Of a stretch of 64,000 nt of DNA, positions 10,031 to 20,930 are shown piece by piece. The position numbers and the translations under genes were made by a program. The notes beneath the pieces are model-generated. The model saw only the letters and a program-made list of their open reading frames with translations, was not told the DNA's origin and did no database searches. Origin of the DNA: Prosopocoilus inquinatus (taxonomy: Eukaryota > Arthropoda > Insecta > Coleoptera > Lucanidae); the NCBI GenBank assembly GCA_036172665.1, contig CM069873.1:40146001-40210000 (forward strand). The letters are read 5' to 3'. Each line of letters opens with the position of its first letter. Position 1 is the stretch's first letter.

Positions 10031-11455
10031 AAGCTTAAGATTTTGATTTTATTTGTTTTGTCTAAGACGTGTGTATAGGTGTCCCATTTTCGATGGTATT
10101 GAACAGGTTTCTTCATGAGTAATGGAAACAGAAAAGAACCCGGAATCTAATATTGAGTTTTAACTTTTAATGCTAATTTAAATGGTTAAATAAATATTTC
10201 GCTGTTTCTTGTTGTTTTGCGGTGCGATTGAAAAATGTAAAATTTACCAACATTTTAAATGCAAATAACTATAAATGTAACTATAATAAATTATTCGAAT
10301 TGTAATATTTGACTATTTGAAAACTGAATGTCTAATATTTAAATTATGCAAAAAATTAAAAATCTTGGGCTTTATTTGATCCACCATATCAATTATTGGT
10401 TAATATTCAACTTTTTTTTTTTACTGGTTAGAGGCGTCTGGATTATAAGACTTGCGGCATATGTTAGTTTATATTGTTTGAAATTGTTTATATAATTTAT
10501 AACGAGTGTTCGATTAAAAAGTTCGATTTTTGATAAAAGAAAGACAGGAAAATAAGCAAGTGCGCTAACAGGTTTGCCTAAATCAAACATAAATAATACG
10601 GTTTTAAATAAGTTTACAATTTCCGAAATGTTCCTTTATTTAAAGAATTGTGTAAATCTTCATAATTTTAAACATTAGTATTAACATGTAGATGTTCATT
10701 TGAGAACTAGCGGATGCAGCGTAAATTTTTATCGTATTTTACCTTGGGGACATAAAATTCAATAATATTTTCCTGTAGCTCAGAAAAAAATGGCACTCAT
10801 AATATGCACAGTTGGGTTTTCCTGTGGACTATTACGAATTTTTAAGTGATTTAATGAAGAAATCATAATCTAGTTAAAAGTTGTCCTTATCATATTTAGA
10901 TATCGGAAATATCTATAGAATGCCAGCGAAGACGAGACACTGCACAGTACAGTTCGAACGATTTGAAAACGTACAAACACTGCGAATTGCGAGATCAAGC
11001 GGACCAGTATTGTGCCGCTAAGTAATGTCAAAGTGAAAGCAGACGAAAAATTGAAACAGCATGCCATTACTTTTTACCTGTACTCATACTCGTTTTATAT
11101 GATTACTGATTACATGTACTCATTATTTATGATTACTGATTACATGTACTTTACTCATTCTCACTTTGTATGATTACTGATTACATAGACTTTACTCATA
11201 ATAAAAATATGATTACATAGTACTCGTAATCAGTACTCATACTCATGAATACAATTTGCCTAACTCTGGCATACAGCTTCAAAAAAGAATTAGAAACAGT
11301 TTGAATTTAATTATTTTTTGAGTTAGGCATGTACGTTTAACACAACCGACTATCAAGGTGCTTTGATCCCTATGATGGTATTTTGTTCATGTAACCGAGG
11401 AAAAAAATAAGTTTACCCTCTTGATCCCTAAGTATTGTTCTATCTTAGATAATAG

Positions 11456-11764
11456 TGTGGCGCGCGACTTAGCTCACTACGTCACACTGAAGGCGTCAAG
11501 GAGTCGGTCGCCGGGCTGTCTGTACCGAACAAACTCGACTTTTCCAGCATGAAACAAACGAGAAGGCAGCGTAGAATATAAAATCGGCCGGGGTGGATTC
11601 AGGAGTCATTCGAATTCTAAATAGCGATCGTCGAAGTTAGATTTAGTGTGTAAATAAATTGTTACAAATAAATTAGATTGTAAGCATTATTAAATTACGG
11701 TTAAATTTGTTACCGAATATTTTATTCGATTAAATAAATTAATTTAAACCCTAGAAACGTAACA
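11456..11764 (+). mobile_element. solo LTR (left palindrome arm)
   Basis: 309 bp, beginning TGTGGCGCGCGACTTAGC and ending in ACGTAACA (TG...CA), with the 4-bp target duplication ATAG on both sides (11452-11455 and 11765-11768). It contains a TATA-like AATATAAAATC near 11575. Internal retroelement sequence is absent, as after LTR-LTR recombination. Confidence 0.8.
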
Positions 11765-11918
11765 ATAGTTATTGTAGTCAAATTCACGATTTTGTGTCAT
11801 TCGATTTTTGGCCAGCTTTTAGGGGCAAATACCCATACGTGCGCCGTTTTTATAAAAAAATAAAAAAGGAAGTGTTGGGTTAGAAAATATCTGTTGCTAA
11901 GAAACAAATTGTCTAACA

Positions 11919-13044
11919 TGAACATATTAAATATTTTGGAACCAGAAGATTTCAGGAATTATTTAAGACTAGATTCTACACAATTTGATCACTTATTAAA
12001 TTTAGTGACTGATTGTATTAAAAAACAAAATACAGTACTCAGAGATAGTGTCAGTGCCAAACAGAGATTAGCTGTCACATTGAGGTTTCTGGCAACAGGA
12101 AACTCATATCCTGAGCTAAAGTTTAGCTGTTTAATATCCGAGTCACTTTTGTCTCGACTGAAACCTGAAACATGTTGGGCTATCTACAGATATCTAAAAG
12201 ATTATACAGGCTGTTCTTTTACTGTGTGCAAATAAAAAAACCTCAGTATAAGCACATGAAATTTACCGTACTATAGCCAAACATTTTGGAAGTTCCACTT
12301 GTTTGGAACCGTTGATATGTGTGAGAGAGAAATACCTGCAAGGTCGCAACACCTTCCTACACACCGACCCGCGCTGAGTTCCGCAGTCAAATCGATTTCG
12401 TAGCGTTCCGTAATAATAATCACCGATATCGTTTATTAATTATTTTATTTAAAATTTTAAATCACTGAGCGAAGTAATACGTTTTACGATATCAACTATC
12501 GACGAATAAGTTTCAAATTTATGCACCAATTAGGCAAGCGCCTTATAAATGTTCTTCCTTCACCCTTTTACGTAAAGAAACTTTTACTGTAATCTCGCTG
12601 CTAGCTATGAAAGTATTACTACTTACGGTCCATGGAAAAAAAGTAAATTTTTATAAGTTTATTAAAAATAATATGGAATGAGAAATTGTTTGTACCTCGC
12701 TTTTAATTTGTTCGGCAATTACGAATCGCAGCTTCTTGAATTGCACTAGATTTTAATTTAAAAATACTTAAACTTGTAATTACTTGCAGTGAAGTTAATT
12801 TAAATTGTAAACGTTTTGACCGATCAGCTGTGATCGGAGCGGCTGAGTTACGTTGTTCGTCCTCAAGAGCAAGTAACGCACTGACCCTGGTCTACTTCGG
12901 CTGCAGGTCTTAACTGAAGCGGCGGCCGCGTTCGTGAAAATCTGCCACTGCATTTTTCTCGAAAAATATTAAATTTGTGTTAAAGAACATATGAGCTCAA
13001 TCGTTGCCATTTTTACAGAGTAAAAGAACACCCTGTATAAAGGT
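11919..13044 (+). pseudogene. PIF/Harbinger transposase, first exon (left arm)
   Basis: The chain from the ATG at 11919 reads as the N-terminal helical region of HARBI1-like nucleases: EPEDFRNYLRLDSTQFDHLL, then SAKQRLAVTLRFLATGNSYP and ETCWAIYRYLKDY. The family normally continues into a DDE nuclease that, with a Myb/MADF partner, moves Harbinger elements. A TIR element at 12207-13035 interrupts the last codons. Downstream of it, AAAG followed by GTAAGTG (from 13043) looks like the original donor splice site, so this was exon 1 of a spliced gene. The DDE exon is not on this arm. Only a separate C-terminal relic exists at 38022. Confidence 0.8.
12207..13035. mobile_element. TIR element inside the Harbinger exon (left arm)
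   Basis: Inverted ends CAGGCTGTTCTTTTACTGTG and CAGGGTGTTCTTTTACTCTG, flanked by TATA on both sides (TA or TATA target). 829 bp, no recognisable coding sequence. The TA target suggests Tc1/mariner-type mobilisation. Confidence 0.75.
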
Positions 13045-13129
13045 AAGTGAAAAAAAAAAATCAATACCTAGTACAATTTTTATTCTTTATTCTTAAAGAT
13101 TACAGATTATATTGAGAGCCAGTAGTGTC

Positions 13130-14067
13130 CTACGCAAGACGTGGGAATGTTGTATTTAGCAGGTGAATGAGGTCTTGATCTTGGTCTTGGTTATGTATTG
13201 ATGGATGAGGTGACTGAGCTTCGTCATGTAGTGATTGTTGAAGTGACTTGACCTGGTGATGTGGCGATGGATAAGGTGACTGAACTTGATGTTGTGGTGA
13301 TGGATGAAATGACTGGACTTGGTGATGTGCTGATTGATTAAATGACTGGACTTGGTGATGTGGCGATGAATTGGGTGACTGAACTTGGTGAGGTGATGGA
13401 TGAAATGACTGGATTTGGTGATGTGGTGATGGCAATGGTGATGGATAAGATGATTGGACTTGGTGATGTGACGATGAATTGGGTGACTGAACTTGGTGAT
13501 GTGATGGATGAAATGACTGGACTTGGTGATGTGACGATGGCGATGGATTGAGTGACTGAACTTGGTGATGTGACGGATGAAATGACTGGACTTGGTGATG
13601 TGTTGACGCATGAAGTGACTGGATTTGGTAAACTGACGATGGACGAGGTGACTGAATGCGGTCTGATAGTAGATGTGATTGAATCAGATCACGGGGCGAT
13701 GTTGAAAAGGAAGACGAATTGGAGGTGATGCAGTATGGAGATGATAGCGTATGGAATGTCAAAGTTGATTGGCTCTGGTGGTAATGATTTATAAGATGAA
13801 CCAGGTCTATTTTCATTTGTTGATCTCAAAGCTGAATCTTCGGTGAATCTCCCAATTTTAGCATAATAAATAGCATGGGAAATAATTTTTTGTGTTACTG
13901 TTAGTGCTCTCTGGTCCAAATCTTTCAACTGCAGCCCTATTGATTTATCTAGAACTTCCCATTCATCTTCCTTCATAGACATCAGTTTTTTAGCTGAATC
14001 GAGAATGTTTTCTTGTTTCTTTGATACCGAGACTCCCTTTTTCTTTCTTTTGTTAGATACTTCTCTA
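13130..14067 (-). pseudogene. Harbinger accessory protein, 3' exon (left arm)
   Basis: Mirror copy of 14701-15637 on the opposite arm; the residue-level description is given there. The gene points toward the Harbinger transposase exon on the same arm, so the two are convergent, the arrangement usual for PIF/Harbinger elements that encode a transposase and a Myb/MADF-type DNA-binding partner. The N-terminal DNA-binding exon is absent because the palindrome centre lies immediately upstream. Three minus-strand open frames cover it in shifted phases (13130-13816, 13156-13611 and 13689-13982). Confidence 0.6.
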
Positions 14068-14257
14068 AATTAGAATTAAATTTCCAAAATACTCAAAACG
14101 GAACTAAACATTTCAAATGAAAATTTCTACGCATCCTAAATAGTCAAAACAGCAGAGACTAAGTAAAATTGTTAAATAAAAATATATTACTTATGCTATT
14201 TATTTAAATTTACAAGCTTTGCTTTCTTTTATGGAAAAGTTAAATAATTGAAGCACT

Positions 14258-14510
14258 ATCTTGTCCGATGAAAATTATTATAATACATAAGTAGTAGGAA
14301 TAGGCCGATTCTGGAACCTCCTCCGACCTTGACCAATAAAAGTCAAGGTCAAATTGAAAATTATTATAATACATAAGTAGTAGGAATAGGCCGATTCTGG
14401 AACCTCCTCTGACCTTGACCTTGACTTTTATTGGTCAAGGTCGGAGGAGGTTCCAGAATCGGCCTATTCCTACTACTTATGTATTATAATAATTTTCATC
14501 GGACAAGATA
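14258..14510. repeat. palindrome centre with Polinton-terminal sequence
   Basis: Contains two direct and one inverted copy of AGTAGTAGGAATAGGCCGAT followed by a TCTGGAACCTCCTC tract and GACCTTGACC/GGTCAAGGTC blocks. The same sequence forms the outer 100 bp of the Polinton at 37922-38021. A 60-bp spacer at about 14353-14412 duplicates the left copy. Confidence 0.8.
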
Positions 14511-14700
14511 GTGCTTCAATTATTTAACTTTTCCATAAAAGAAAGCAAAGCTTGTAAATTTAAATAAATAGCATAAGTAATATATTTTTATTTAACAATT
14601 TTACTTAGTCTCTGCTGTTTTGACTATTTAGGATGCGTAGAAATTTTCATTTGAAATGTTTAGTTCCGTTTTGAGTATTTTGGAAATTTAATTCTAATTT

Positions 14701-15637
14701 AGAGAAGTATCTAACAAAAGAAAGAAAAAGGGAGTCTCGGTATCAAAGAAACAAGAAAACATTCACGATTCAGCTAAAAAACTGATGTCTATGAAGGAAG
14801 ATGAATGGGAAGTTCTAGATAAATCAATAGGGCTGCAGTTGAAAGATTTGGACCAGAGAGCACTAACAGTAACACAAAAAATTATTTCCCATGCTATTTA
14901 TTATGCTAAAATTGGGAGATTCACCGAAGATTCAGCTTTGAGATCAACAAATGAAAATAGACCTGGTTCATCTTATAAATCATTACCACCAGAGCCAATC
15001 AACTTTGACATTCCATACGCTATCATCTCCATACTGCATCACCTCCAATTCGTCTTCCTTTTCAACATCGCCCCGTGATCTGATTCAATCACATCTACTA
15101 TCAGACCGCATTCAGTCACCTCGTCCATCGTCAGTTTACCAAATCCAGTCACTTCATGCGTCAACACATCACCAAGTCCAGTCATTTCATCCGTCACATC
15201 ACCAAGTTCAGTCACTCAATCCATCGCCATCGTCACATCACCAAGTCCAGTCATTTCATCCATCACATCACCAAGTTCAGTCACCCAATTCATCGTCACA
15301 TCACCAAGTCCAATCATCTTATCCATCACCATTGCCATCACCACATCACCAAATCCAGTCATTTCATCCATCACCTCACCAAGTTCAGTCACCCAATTCA
15401 TCGCCACATCACCAAGTCCAGTCATTTAATCAATCAGCACATCACCAAGTCCAGTCATTTCATCCATCACCACAACATCAAGTTCAGTCACCTTATCCAT
15501 CGCCACATCACCAGGTCAAGTCACTTCAACAATCACTACATGACGAAGCTCAGTCACCTCATCCATCAATACATAACCAAGACCAAGATCAAGACCTCAT
15601 TCACCTGCTAAATACAACATTCCCACGTCTTGCGTAG
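14701..15637 (+). pseudogene. Harbinger accessory (MADF/BESS-type) protein, 3' exon (right arm)
   Basis: Begins after an acceptor-like CTAATTTAG at about 14700. A lysine-rich segment precedes SMKEDEWEVLDKSIGLQLKD and TVTQKIISHAIYYAKIG, which look like the C-terminal protein-interaction region of the MADF/Myb-type partner of Harbinger transposases; such partners bind element ends and bring the nuclease to DNA. After about residue 60 the frame that continues is the overlapping one (14951-15637), built of a 10-12-residue repeat of the kind HHQVQSFHPS. A frameshift near 14960-15000 therefore probably separates the two parts. The N-terminal DNA-binding exon is missing because the palindrome centre cuts it off. 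Confidence 0.6.
15160..15560. repeat. coding minisatellite, about 30-36-bp unit
   Basis: Repeats of CATCACCAAGTCCAGTCATT and variants encode the HHQVQS-rich tail of the Harbinger accessory protein. The mirror copy is at about 13208-13608. Long open frames in other phases and on the other strand are by-products of this periodicity. Confidence 0.85.
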
Positions 15638-15723
15638 GACACTACTGGCTCTTAATATAATCTGTAATCTTTAAGAATAAAGAATAAAAATTGTACTAGG
15701 TATTGATTTTTTTTTTTTCACTT

Positions 15724-16849
15724 ACCTTTATACAGGGTGTTCTTTTACTCTGTAAAAATGGCAACGATTGAGCTCATATGTTCTTTAACACAAATTTAAT
15801 ATTTTTCGAGAAAAATGCAGTGGCAGATTTTCACGAACGCGGCCGCCGCTTCAGTTAAGACCTGCAGCCGAAGTAGACCAGGGTCAGTGCGTTACTTGCT
15901 CTTGAGGACGAACAACGTAACTCAGCCGCTCCGATCACAGCTGATCGGTCAAAACGTTTACAATTTAAATTAACTTCACTGCAAGTAATTACAAGTTTAA
16001 GTATTTTTAAATTAAAATCTAGTGCAATTCAAGAAGCTGCGATTCGTAATTGCCGAACAAATTAAAAGCGAGGTACAAACAATTTCTCATTCCATATTAT
16101 TTTTAATAAACTTATAAAAATTTACTTTTTTTCCATGGACCGTAAGTAGTAATACTTTCATAGCTAGCAGCGAGATTACAGTAAAAGTTTCTTTACGTAA
16201 AAGGGTGAAGGAAGAACATTTATAAGGCGCTTGCCTAATTGGTGCATAAATTTGAAACTTATTCGTCGATAGTTGATATCGTAAAACGTATTACTTCGCT
16301 CAGTGATTTAAAATTTTAAATAAAATAATTAATAAACGATATCGGTGATTATTATTACGGAACGCTACGAAATCGATTTGACTGCGGAACTCAGCGCGGG
16401 TCGGTGTGTAGGAAGGTGTTGCGACCTTGCAGGTATTTCTCTCTCACACATATCAACGGTTCCAAACAAGTGGAACTTCCAAAATGTTTGGCTATAGTAC
16501 GGTAAATTTCATGTGCTTATACTGAGGTTTTTTTATTTGCACACAGTAAAAGAACAGCCTGTATAATCTTTTAGATATCTGTAGATAGCCCAACATGTTT
16601 CAGGTTTCAGTCGAGACAAAAGTGACTCGGATATTAAACAGCTAAACTTTAGCTCAGGATATGAGTTTCCTGTTGCCAGAAACCTCAGTGTGACAGCTAA
16701 TCTCTGTTTGGCACTGACACTATCTTTGAGTACTGTATTTTGTTTTTTAATACAATCAGTCACTAAATTTAATAAGTGATCAAATTGTGTAGAATCTAGT
16801 CTTAAATAATTCCTGAAATCTTCTGGTTCCAAAATATTTAATATGTTCA
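15724..16849 (-). pseudogene. PIF/Harbinger transposase, first exon (right arm)
   Basis: Mirror image of 11919-13044. The coding part runs leftward from about 16849 to 16563 and is then broken by the mirrored TIR element at 15733-16561. One residue differs from the left copy (Lys for Arg after VL in the NTVL-DSVSAKQRL segment). The identical breakpoint of the TIR element in both arms shows that the insertion predates the palindrome duplication. The arm carries the same donor-like splice sequence. No DDE catalytic exon is present, so the copy cannot make a nuclease. Confidence 0.78.
15733..16561. mobile_element. TIR element inside the Harbinger exon (right arm)
   Basis: Mirror copy of 12207-13035, again 829 bp with CAGG(G/C)TGTTCTTTTACT ends and TATA flanks. 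Confidence 0.75.
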
Positions 16850-17003
16850 TGTTAGACAATTTGTTTCTTAGCAACAGATATTTTCTAACCCAACACTTCC
16901 TTTTTTATTTTTTTATAAAAACGGCGCACGTATGGGTATTTGCCCCTAAAAGCTGGCCAAAAATCGAATGACACAAAATCGTGAATTTGACTACAATAAC
17001 TAT

Positions 17004-17312
17004 TGTTACGTTTCTAGGGTTTAAATTAATTTATTTAATCGAATAAAATATTCGGTAACAAATTTAACCGTAATTTAATAATGCTTACAATCTAATTTAT
17101 TTGTAACAATTTATTTACACACTAAATCTAACTTCGACGATCGCTATTTAGAATTCGAATGACTCCTGAATCCACCCCGGCCGATTTTATATTCTACGCT
17201 GCCTTCTCGTTTGTTTCATGCTGGAAAAGTCGAGTTTGTTCGGTACAGACAGCCCGGCGACCGACTCCTTGACGCCTTCAGTGTGACGTAGTGAGCTAAG
17301 TCGCGCGCCACA
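17004..17312 (-). mobile_element. solo LTR (right palindrome arm)
   Basis: Mirror copy of 11456-11764, 309 bp, with the same CTAT/ATAG target duplication on each side. Confidence 0.8.
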
Positions 17313-17886
17313 CTATTATCTAAGATAGAACAATACTTAGGGATCAAGAGGGTAAACTTATTTTTTTCCTCGGTTACATGAACAAAATACCATCATAGGG
17401 ATCAAAGCACCTTGATAGTCGGTTGTGTTAAACGTACATGCCTAACTCAAAAAATAATTAAATTCAAACTGTTTCTAATTCTTTTTTGACGTGACCTCAC
17501 CATGACCTTAAACTTTAAGGCCATGACCTTGAGGTGACCTCGATCAAGGTCAAGATTGGAGGAGGTTCCAGAATCGACCTGTTCCTAACGTAACCGAGAG
17601 GTAACTTTGAAATGACCTTGAGGGTTCAAGGTTAAGATCGGAGAAGGTTCTAAAATTTGCTCTGTACCGATGTAACTACAAGGTTAAGGATCAAGTCAGA
17701 GGAGGTTGCAAAATCTTAATGTCATTGACGTGACCTCATCATTACCTCTAAAAGCGAGGTCAGAGGAGGGTTCCAAAAATTATCTATCCTTGACGTGACC
17801 TTAACTTGACGGAGGATCCAAAAACGGTTTATCTTGAATACGACCGTAAGGTTGGAGGAGGTAGGGACCCCCACCTAAAATCTTGT

Positions 17887-17894
17887 TATATAAG
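17887..17894 (+). promoter_or_regulatory. TATA box, left terminal repeat
   Basis: TATATAAG lies about 50-90 bp upstream of a likely 5' untranslated exon that ends at a GTAAGT donor near 17973. The same arrangement is mirrored at 37499-37506. Confidence 0.6.
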
Positions 17895-18046
17895 GTTCTT
17901 CATTTGGGAATAGATTCAGTTGTTACAGAACTGTGAGTTGTGTTGTTAAGTTAACACCTACCTACATACATAAAAGTAAGTTTAAATCATCTTATTGTAA
18001 TAATTTATAATTTGTATATTTTTTCCTGAAACAAAAGAGAAGGCAC

Positions 18047-18559
18047 GTGAACGATCCTTGTGACGAGGTACAGAAGAAAAGACTTCTGACTGAAAACGTT
18101 GACAAACCAAAAGAAGAAAAGCCGGATGAGCACGGTTTGAATATGCCCTCAGTTCGAAACGAGTTTCAATTTGAAATACTCTCCCAACCTTACTTCACAG
18201 ATGAAGATTTTCGTCAATGTGATACGAATGAGACAGCACCTTCCGAGATTTCAGAAGCAAGGGAGGTGACTGACGTAGATCAGTTGCCACTTTTAGCTCA
18301 AAGTGTATATTTTCTAAATAAGAGCCGTACGAAGTGGATTTGTGTCGGACTGTGTACCGAAACATTTTTTGATCCGATAATACGTATTATGGGTTCCAAA
18401 AGGCAGAGCATATCGTTTTTAGAAGAGGAATGGAAAGAATTTTGTTCTTATAACTACACTTTGAAGTCGTATTTTACTGAGAAGAAAACTATTTATCCGG
18501 TAATGAAAATCAGCTCAGTAAAGGCGTCTTTCGAACGCATCGAAGGACGAAAATACTGA
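18047..18559 (+). CDS. conserved Polinton ORF of unknown function (left copy)
   Basis: Open frame of about 170 codons; a mirrored copy of 190 codons lies at 36802-37374. The N-terminal half is charged and looks disordered. The C-terminal half has a compact motif with KWICVGLCTETFFDP and SISFLEEEWKEFC. I have no family name for it. Its position, first gene behind the terminal-repeat promoter in both repeats, suggests a transcribed early or regulatory gene; this is inference. No ATG opens the frame at its 5' end. In the right copy the frame continues upstream through an acceptor-like TATTTAACAG, so translation probably starts in a spliced leader. The left copy has a deletion of about 37 bp that removes this acceptor and may be unable to splice. 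Confidence 0.55.
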   Translation: MNDPCDEVQKKRLLTENVDKPKEEKPDEHGLNMPSVRNEFQFEILSQPYFTDEDFRQCDTNETAPSEISEAREVTDVDQLPLLAQSVYFLNKSRTKWICVGLCTETFFDPIIRIMGSKRQSISFLEEEWKEFCSYNYTLKSYFTEKKTIYPVMKISSVKASFERIEGRKY

Positions 18560-18574
18560 AATTAGAAAGAGGAG

Positions 18575-18870
18575 TGGAGACATTATATATATCTTATAAA
18601 GGTCTATTGGAACTCTGGAAATTGTGTGATATTATATTATATCGTTTAGAAGTTTTGAAAAAATTGAACTATAAATCTTGAGTGTTATGGAAAGTGATAT
18701 GAAGACAAACGTTAGGTGTGGAGACATTATTAAAGATCTATTGGAACTCTGGAAATTGTGTGATATTATATTATATCGTTTAGAAGTTTTGAAACAATTG
18801 AACTATAAATCATTCTATAGCAACATGATTCCATGCTTGAGTGTTATGGAAAGTGATATGAAGACAAACA
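18575..18870 (+). repeat. tandem duplication of about 145 bp, left repeat only
   Basis: The segment containing TCTATTGGAACTCTGGAAAT and ending in AGTGATATGAAGACAAAC occurs twice head-to-tail. The right terminal repeat (about 36650-36790) has it once. A small open frame at 18678-18920 spans the second copy; I do not recognise it. Confidence 0.85.
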
Positions 18871-19058
18871 ATTTCTTAATAATGAAATATCTGAGAAAGG
18901 AGCAATTACAAATGAATTAATGATGTTTGGAATTAGTAAATTAATTTTTGATATAAGTATGCATAAAGCTGTTAATATGTAAATGTTATGTGATTTAATA
19001 TGTTTATATTTCTAGAAAAAATTTTTGTGCAAATCGTTTTTGATTGCAGTGAGAACCT

Positions 19059-19121
19059 CGAGCAGCCTCTGGACAGCTGTTTCAGCCCTGCTTGGGGCTT
19101 CTTCAGCAGAAACGTAGCTCG
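19059..19121 (-). ncRNA. hammerhead ribozyme, type I
   Basis: Same 63-nt fold as in block 1: core CUGAAGA/GAAA, stems I-III and GUC cleavage triplet all intact on the minus strand. Confidence 0.87.
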
Positions 19122-19671
19122 ACATTCCCACTGCAGACCAAAAACGACTTGCCCAATTTATTCGCAATTGCGAACATATAAAATAGCGACATCTTACTAT
19201 CGCTTTTTGACCTAACATTGCAGTAGGATAGACAAATTGAAGCGGGATTTGCTCCTAATGAGTCCCACATGCAAGGCGGCCATGCTTGCTGTCAAAGCAT
19301 AATGAAAGATTTTAGAAAAAATTTGTGCAAATCGTTTTTGATTGCAGTGAGAACCTCGAGCAGCCTCTGGACAGCTGTTTCAGCCCTGCTGAAGAAGCCC
19401 CAAGCAGGGCTGAAACAGCTGTCCAGAGGCTGCTCGAGGTTCTCACTGCAATCAAAAACGATTTGCACAAATTTTTTCTAAAATCTTTCATTATGCTTTG
19501 ACAGCAAGCATGGCCGCCTTGCATGGGGGACTCATTAGGAGCAAATCCCGCTTCAATTTGTCTATCCTACTGCAATGTTAGGTCAAAAAGCGATAGTAAG
19601 ATGTCGCTATTTTATATGTTCGCAATTGCGAATAAATTGGGCAAGTCGTTTTTGGTCTGCAGTGGGAATGT

Positions 19672-19734
19672 CGAGCTACGTTTCTGCTGAAGAAGCCCCA
19701 AGCAGGGCTGAAACAGCTGTCCAGAGGCTGCTCG
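19672..19734 (+). ncRNA. hammerhead ribozyme, type I
   Basis: Complete plus-strand copy. A further plus-strand copy at about 19388-19450 lacks the 5' side of stem I because of the inversion junction. Confidence 0.87.
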
Positions 19735-20108
19735 AGGTTCTCACTGCAATCAAAAACGATTTGCACAAATTTTTTCTAAAATCTTTCATTATGCTTTGAC
19801 AGCAAGCATGGCCGCCTTGCATGGGGGACTCATTAGGAGCAAATCCCGCTTCAATTTGTCTATCCTACTGCAATGTTAGGTCAAAAAGCGATAGTAAGAT
19901 GTCGCTATTTTATATGTTTATATTTCTAGATATGACACTGTCAGTTATAAATAAAATTTTCTAAGAACATTGTTTGATCCTTTATTTAATAAACTAACGA
20001 TACTTAACCAAAAAATTAAGAGAAATTTTTACGCTATATAAAGATAAGCAGTTAGTATCGAAGTAGTACACATGTAACATCGTTGACTGTTAGAAAGAAA
20101 AGCCATAA

Positions 20109-20930
20109 ATGCGACGTCGTGTCAAAACAGATTACACTGCGAGAAGCACCTTAAAACGAAAAGGTCGTGGTTTACTTAATACGTTAATTAATAAACTACC
20201 AGTAGAGTTACACTTACCAGGTTACAATTACTGCGGTCCGGGCACAAAATTAGACGTTCGACTTAAAAGAGGAGACAGAGGTGTGAATGCGTTGGATGAG
20301 GTGTGCAAGCAACACGATATCGCATATTCTGTAAGTAGCGATTTAGAAAAACGTCACGAAGCAGATAAAAAATTGTATCAAGCGGCAGTGAAAAGAGTGA
20401 AGAGTACAGAAGCGGGATTTGGTGAAAAAGCATCTGCGTTATCTGTAGCCGCCTTAATGAAAGCTAAGACAAAGCTTGGAATGGGAAACGGAGTGAAGAG
20501 AAAGCGTAGTAAACGGAAGAAGCGTGGTGGTAAATTATCACTTCGACAAGCTGTAAGGAAAGCTCAACATGCAATTTCACGTAATGGTAACAAGAGTCTG
20601 TTAGAAAATGTGAAATTGGCGCAGGCTGTTTTAAAGAAGGACCACAAGAAAATAAGACCTCCACGTCAAAGAGTGATACCAATTCCTAAGAGATGAGGGT
20701 TTTTACCTTTAATTCCATTATTTGCGGCTTTGGGCGCAATAGAATCGCTCGGCGGCGGTGCAGCTGCAATTGCTAAGGCGGTAAACGATGCAAAAGCTGC
20801 GAAAGAGCAACTGAAAGAGGCAGAGCGACATAATCGCGCTATGGAAACAAAAGCAGTGGGAAGCGGATTCTATATAAAACCTTACAAAACCGGGTGTGGG
20901 TTATATTTACGATCCAATCCAAAAAACTGA
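20109..20930 (+). pseudogene. PLA2-domain capsid protein (left copy, one premature stop)
   Basis: Homologue of the PLA2-type proteins of Polintons and adintoviruses, thought to help virions breach membranes. The calcium-loop motif YNYCGPGT is at residues 39-46 and the catalytic His-Asp pair, in CKQHDIAYS, at residues 69-70. A very basic segment (KRKRSKRKKRGG) follows at about residue 135. In this copy a TGA at 20694-20696 ends the frame. The Gly-rich hydrophobic segment and the GSGFYIKPYKTG tail follow in the same frame to 20930. The right-hand copy at 35495-36316 has a Gly codon at that position and is open. The residue before NALDE is Val here and Gly in the right copy. Confidence 0.82.

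Larger units (their letters stand above)
8788..11268. mobile_element. hAT-type element, 2.5 kb, transposase not recognisable
   Basis: Ends CAGTATTGGGCA and (inverted) CAGAGTTAGGCA are flanked by GCATATAG (8780-8787) and GCATACAG (11269-11276), an 8-bp target duplication with one change. Both ends carry tandem TGATTAC/GTACTC-type subterminal repeats. The interior holds a 90-codon open frame at 9559-9831 that I cannot assign and no visible hAT catalytic motif, so this is a non-autonomous or gutted copy. It contains another hAT-type element (8958-9406). Confidence 0.75.
11280..17487. repeat. 6.2-kb near-perfect palindrome
   Basis: Arms 11280-14352 and about 14413-17487 are inverted copies. Coordinates pair as x with about 28768 minus x. 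The mirrored open frames of 228, 151, 97 and 69 codons are identical on the two arms, and the 113-codon frame differs by one residue. Each arm carries a solo LTR, a Harbinger exon split by a TIR element, and the Harbinger accessory gene. The centre carries sequence matching the Polinton terminus. The right arm stops exactly where the Polinton repeat starts. It is either a recent fold-back duplication or an assembly artefact. Confidence 0.9.
19017..19918. mobile_element. retrozyme-like insertion in the Polinton repeat (block 2)
   Basis: About 0.9 kb of ribozyme-repeat units arranged head-to-head: about one and a third units on the minus strand, an inversion junction at about 19390, then about one and a third on the plus strand. 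Flanked by the direct repeat TATATTTCTAGA (19005-19016 and 19919-19930; the match extends to 17 bp). The right Polinton repeat has the uninterrupted sequence TTTCTAGATATGACACTGTC in complement near 36480-36500, so this is a true empty-site comparison. Units here are shorter by about 15 bp around the GCAATTGCGAA segment. Confidence 0.88.

Noticed and set aside
13156..13611. Alternative 151- and 69-codon frames in the accessory gene
   Set aside because: They arise from the 30-36-bp minisatellite periodicity. The frame with the conserved upstream segment is on the opposite phase.
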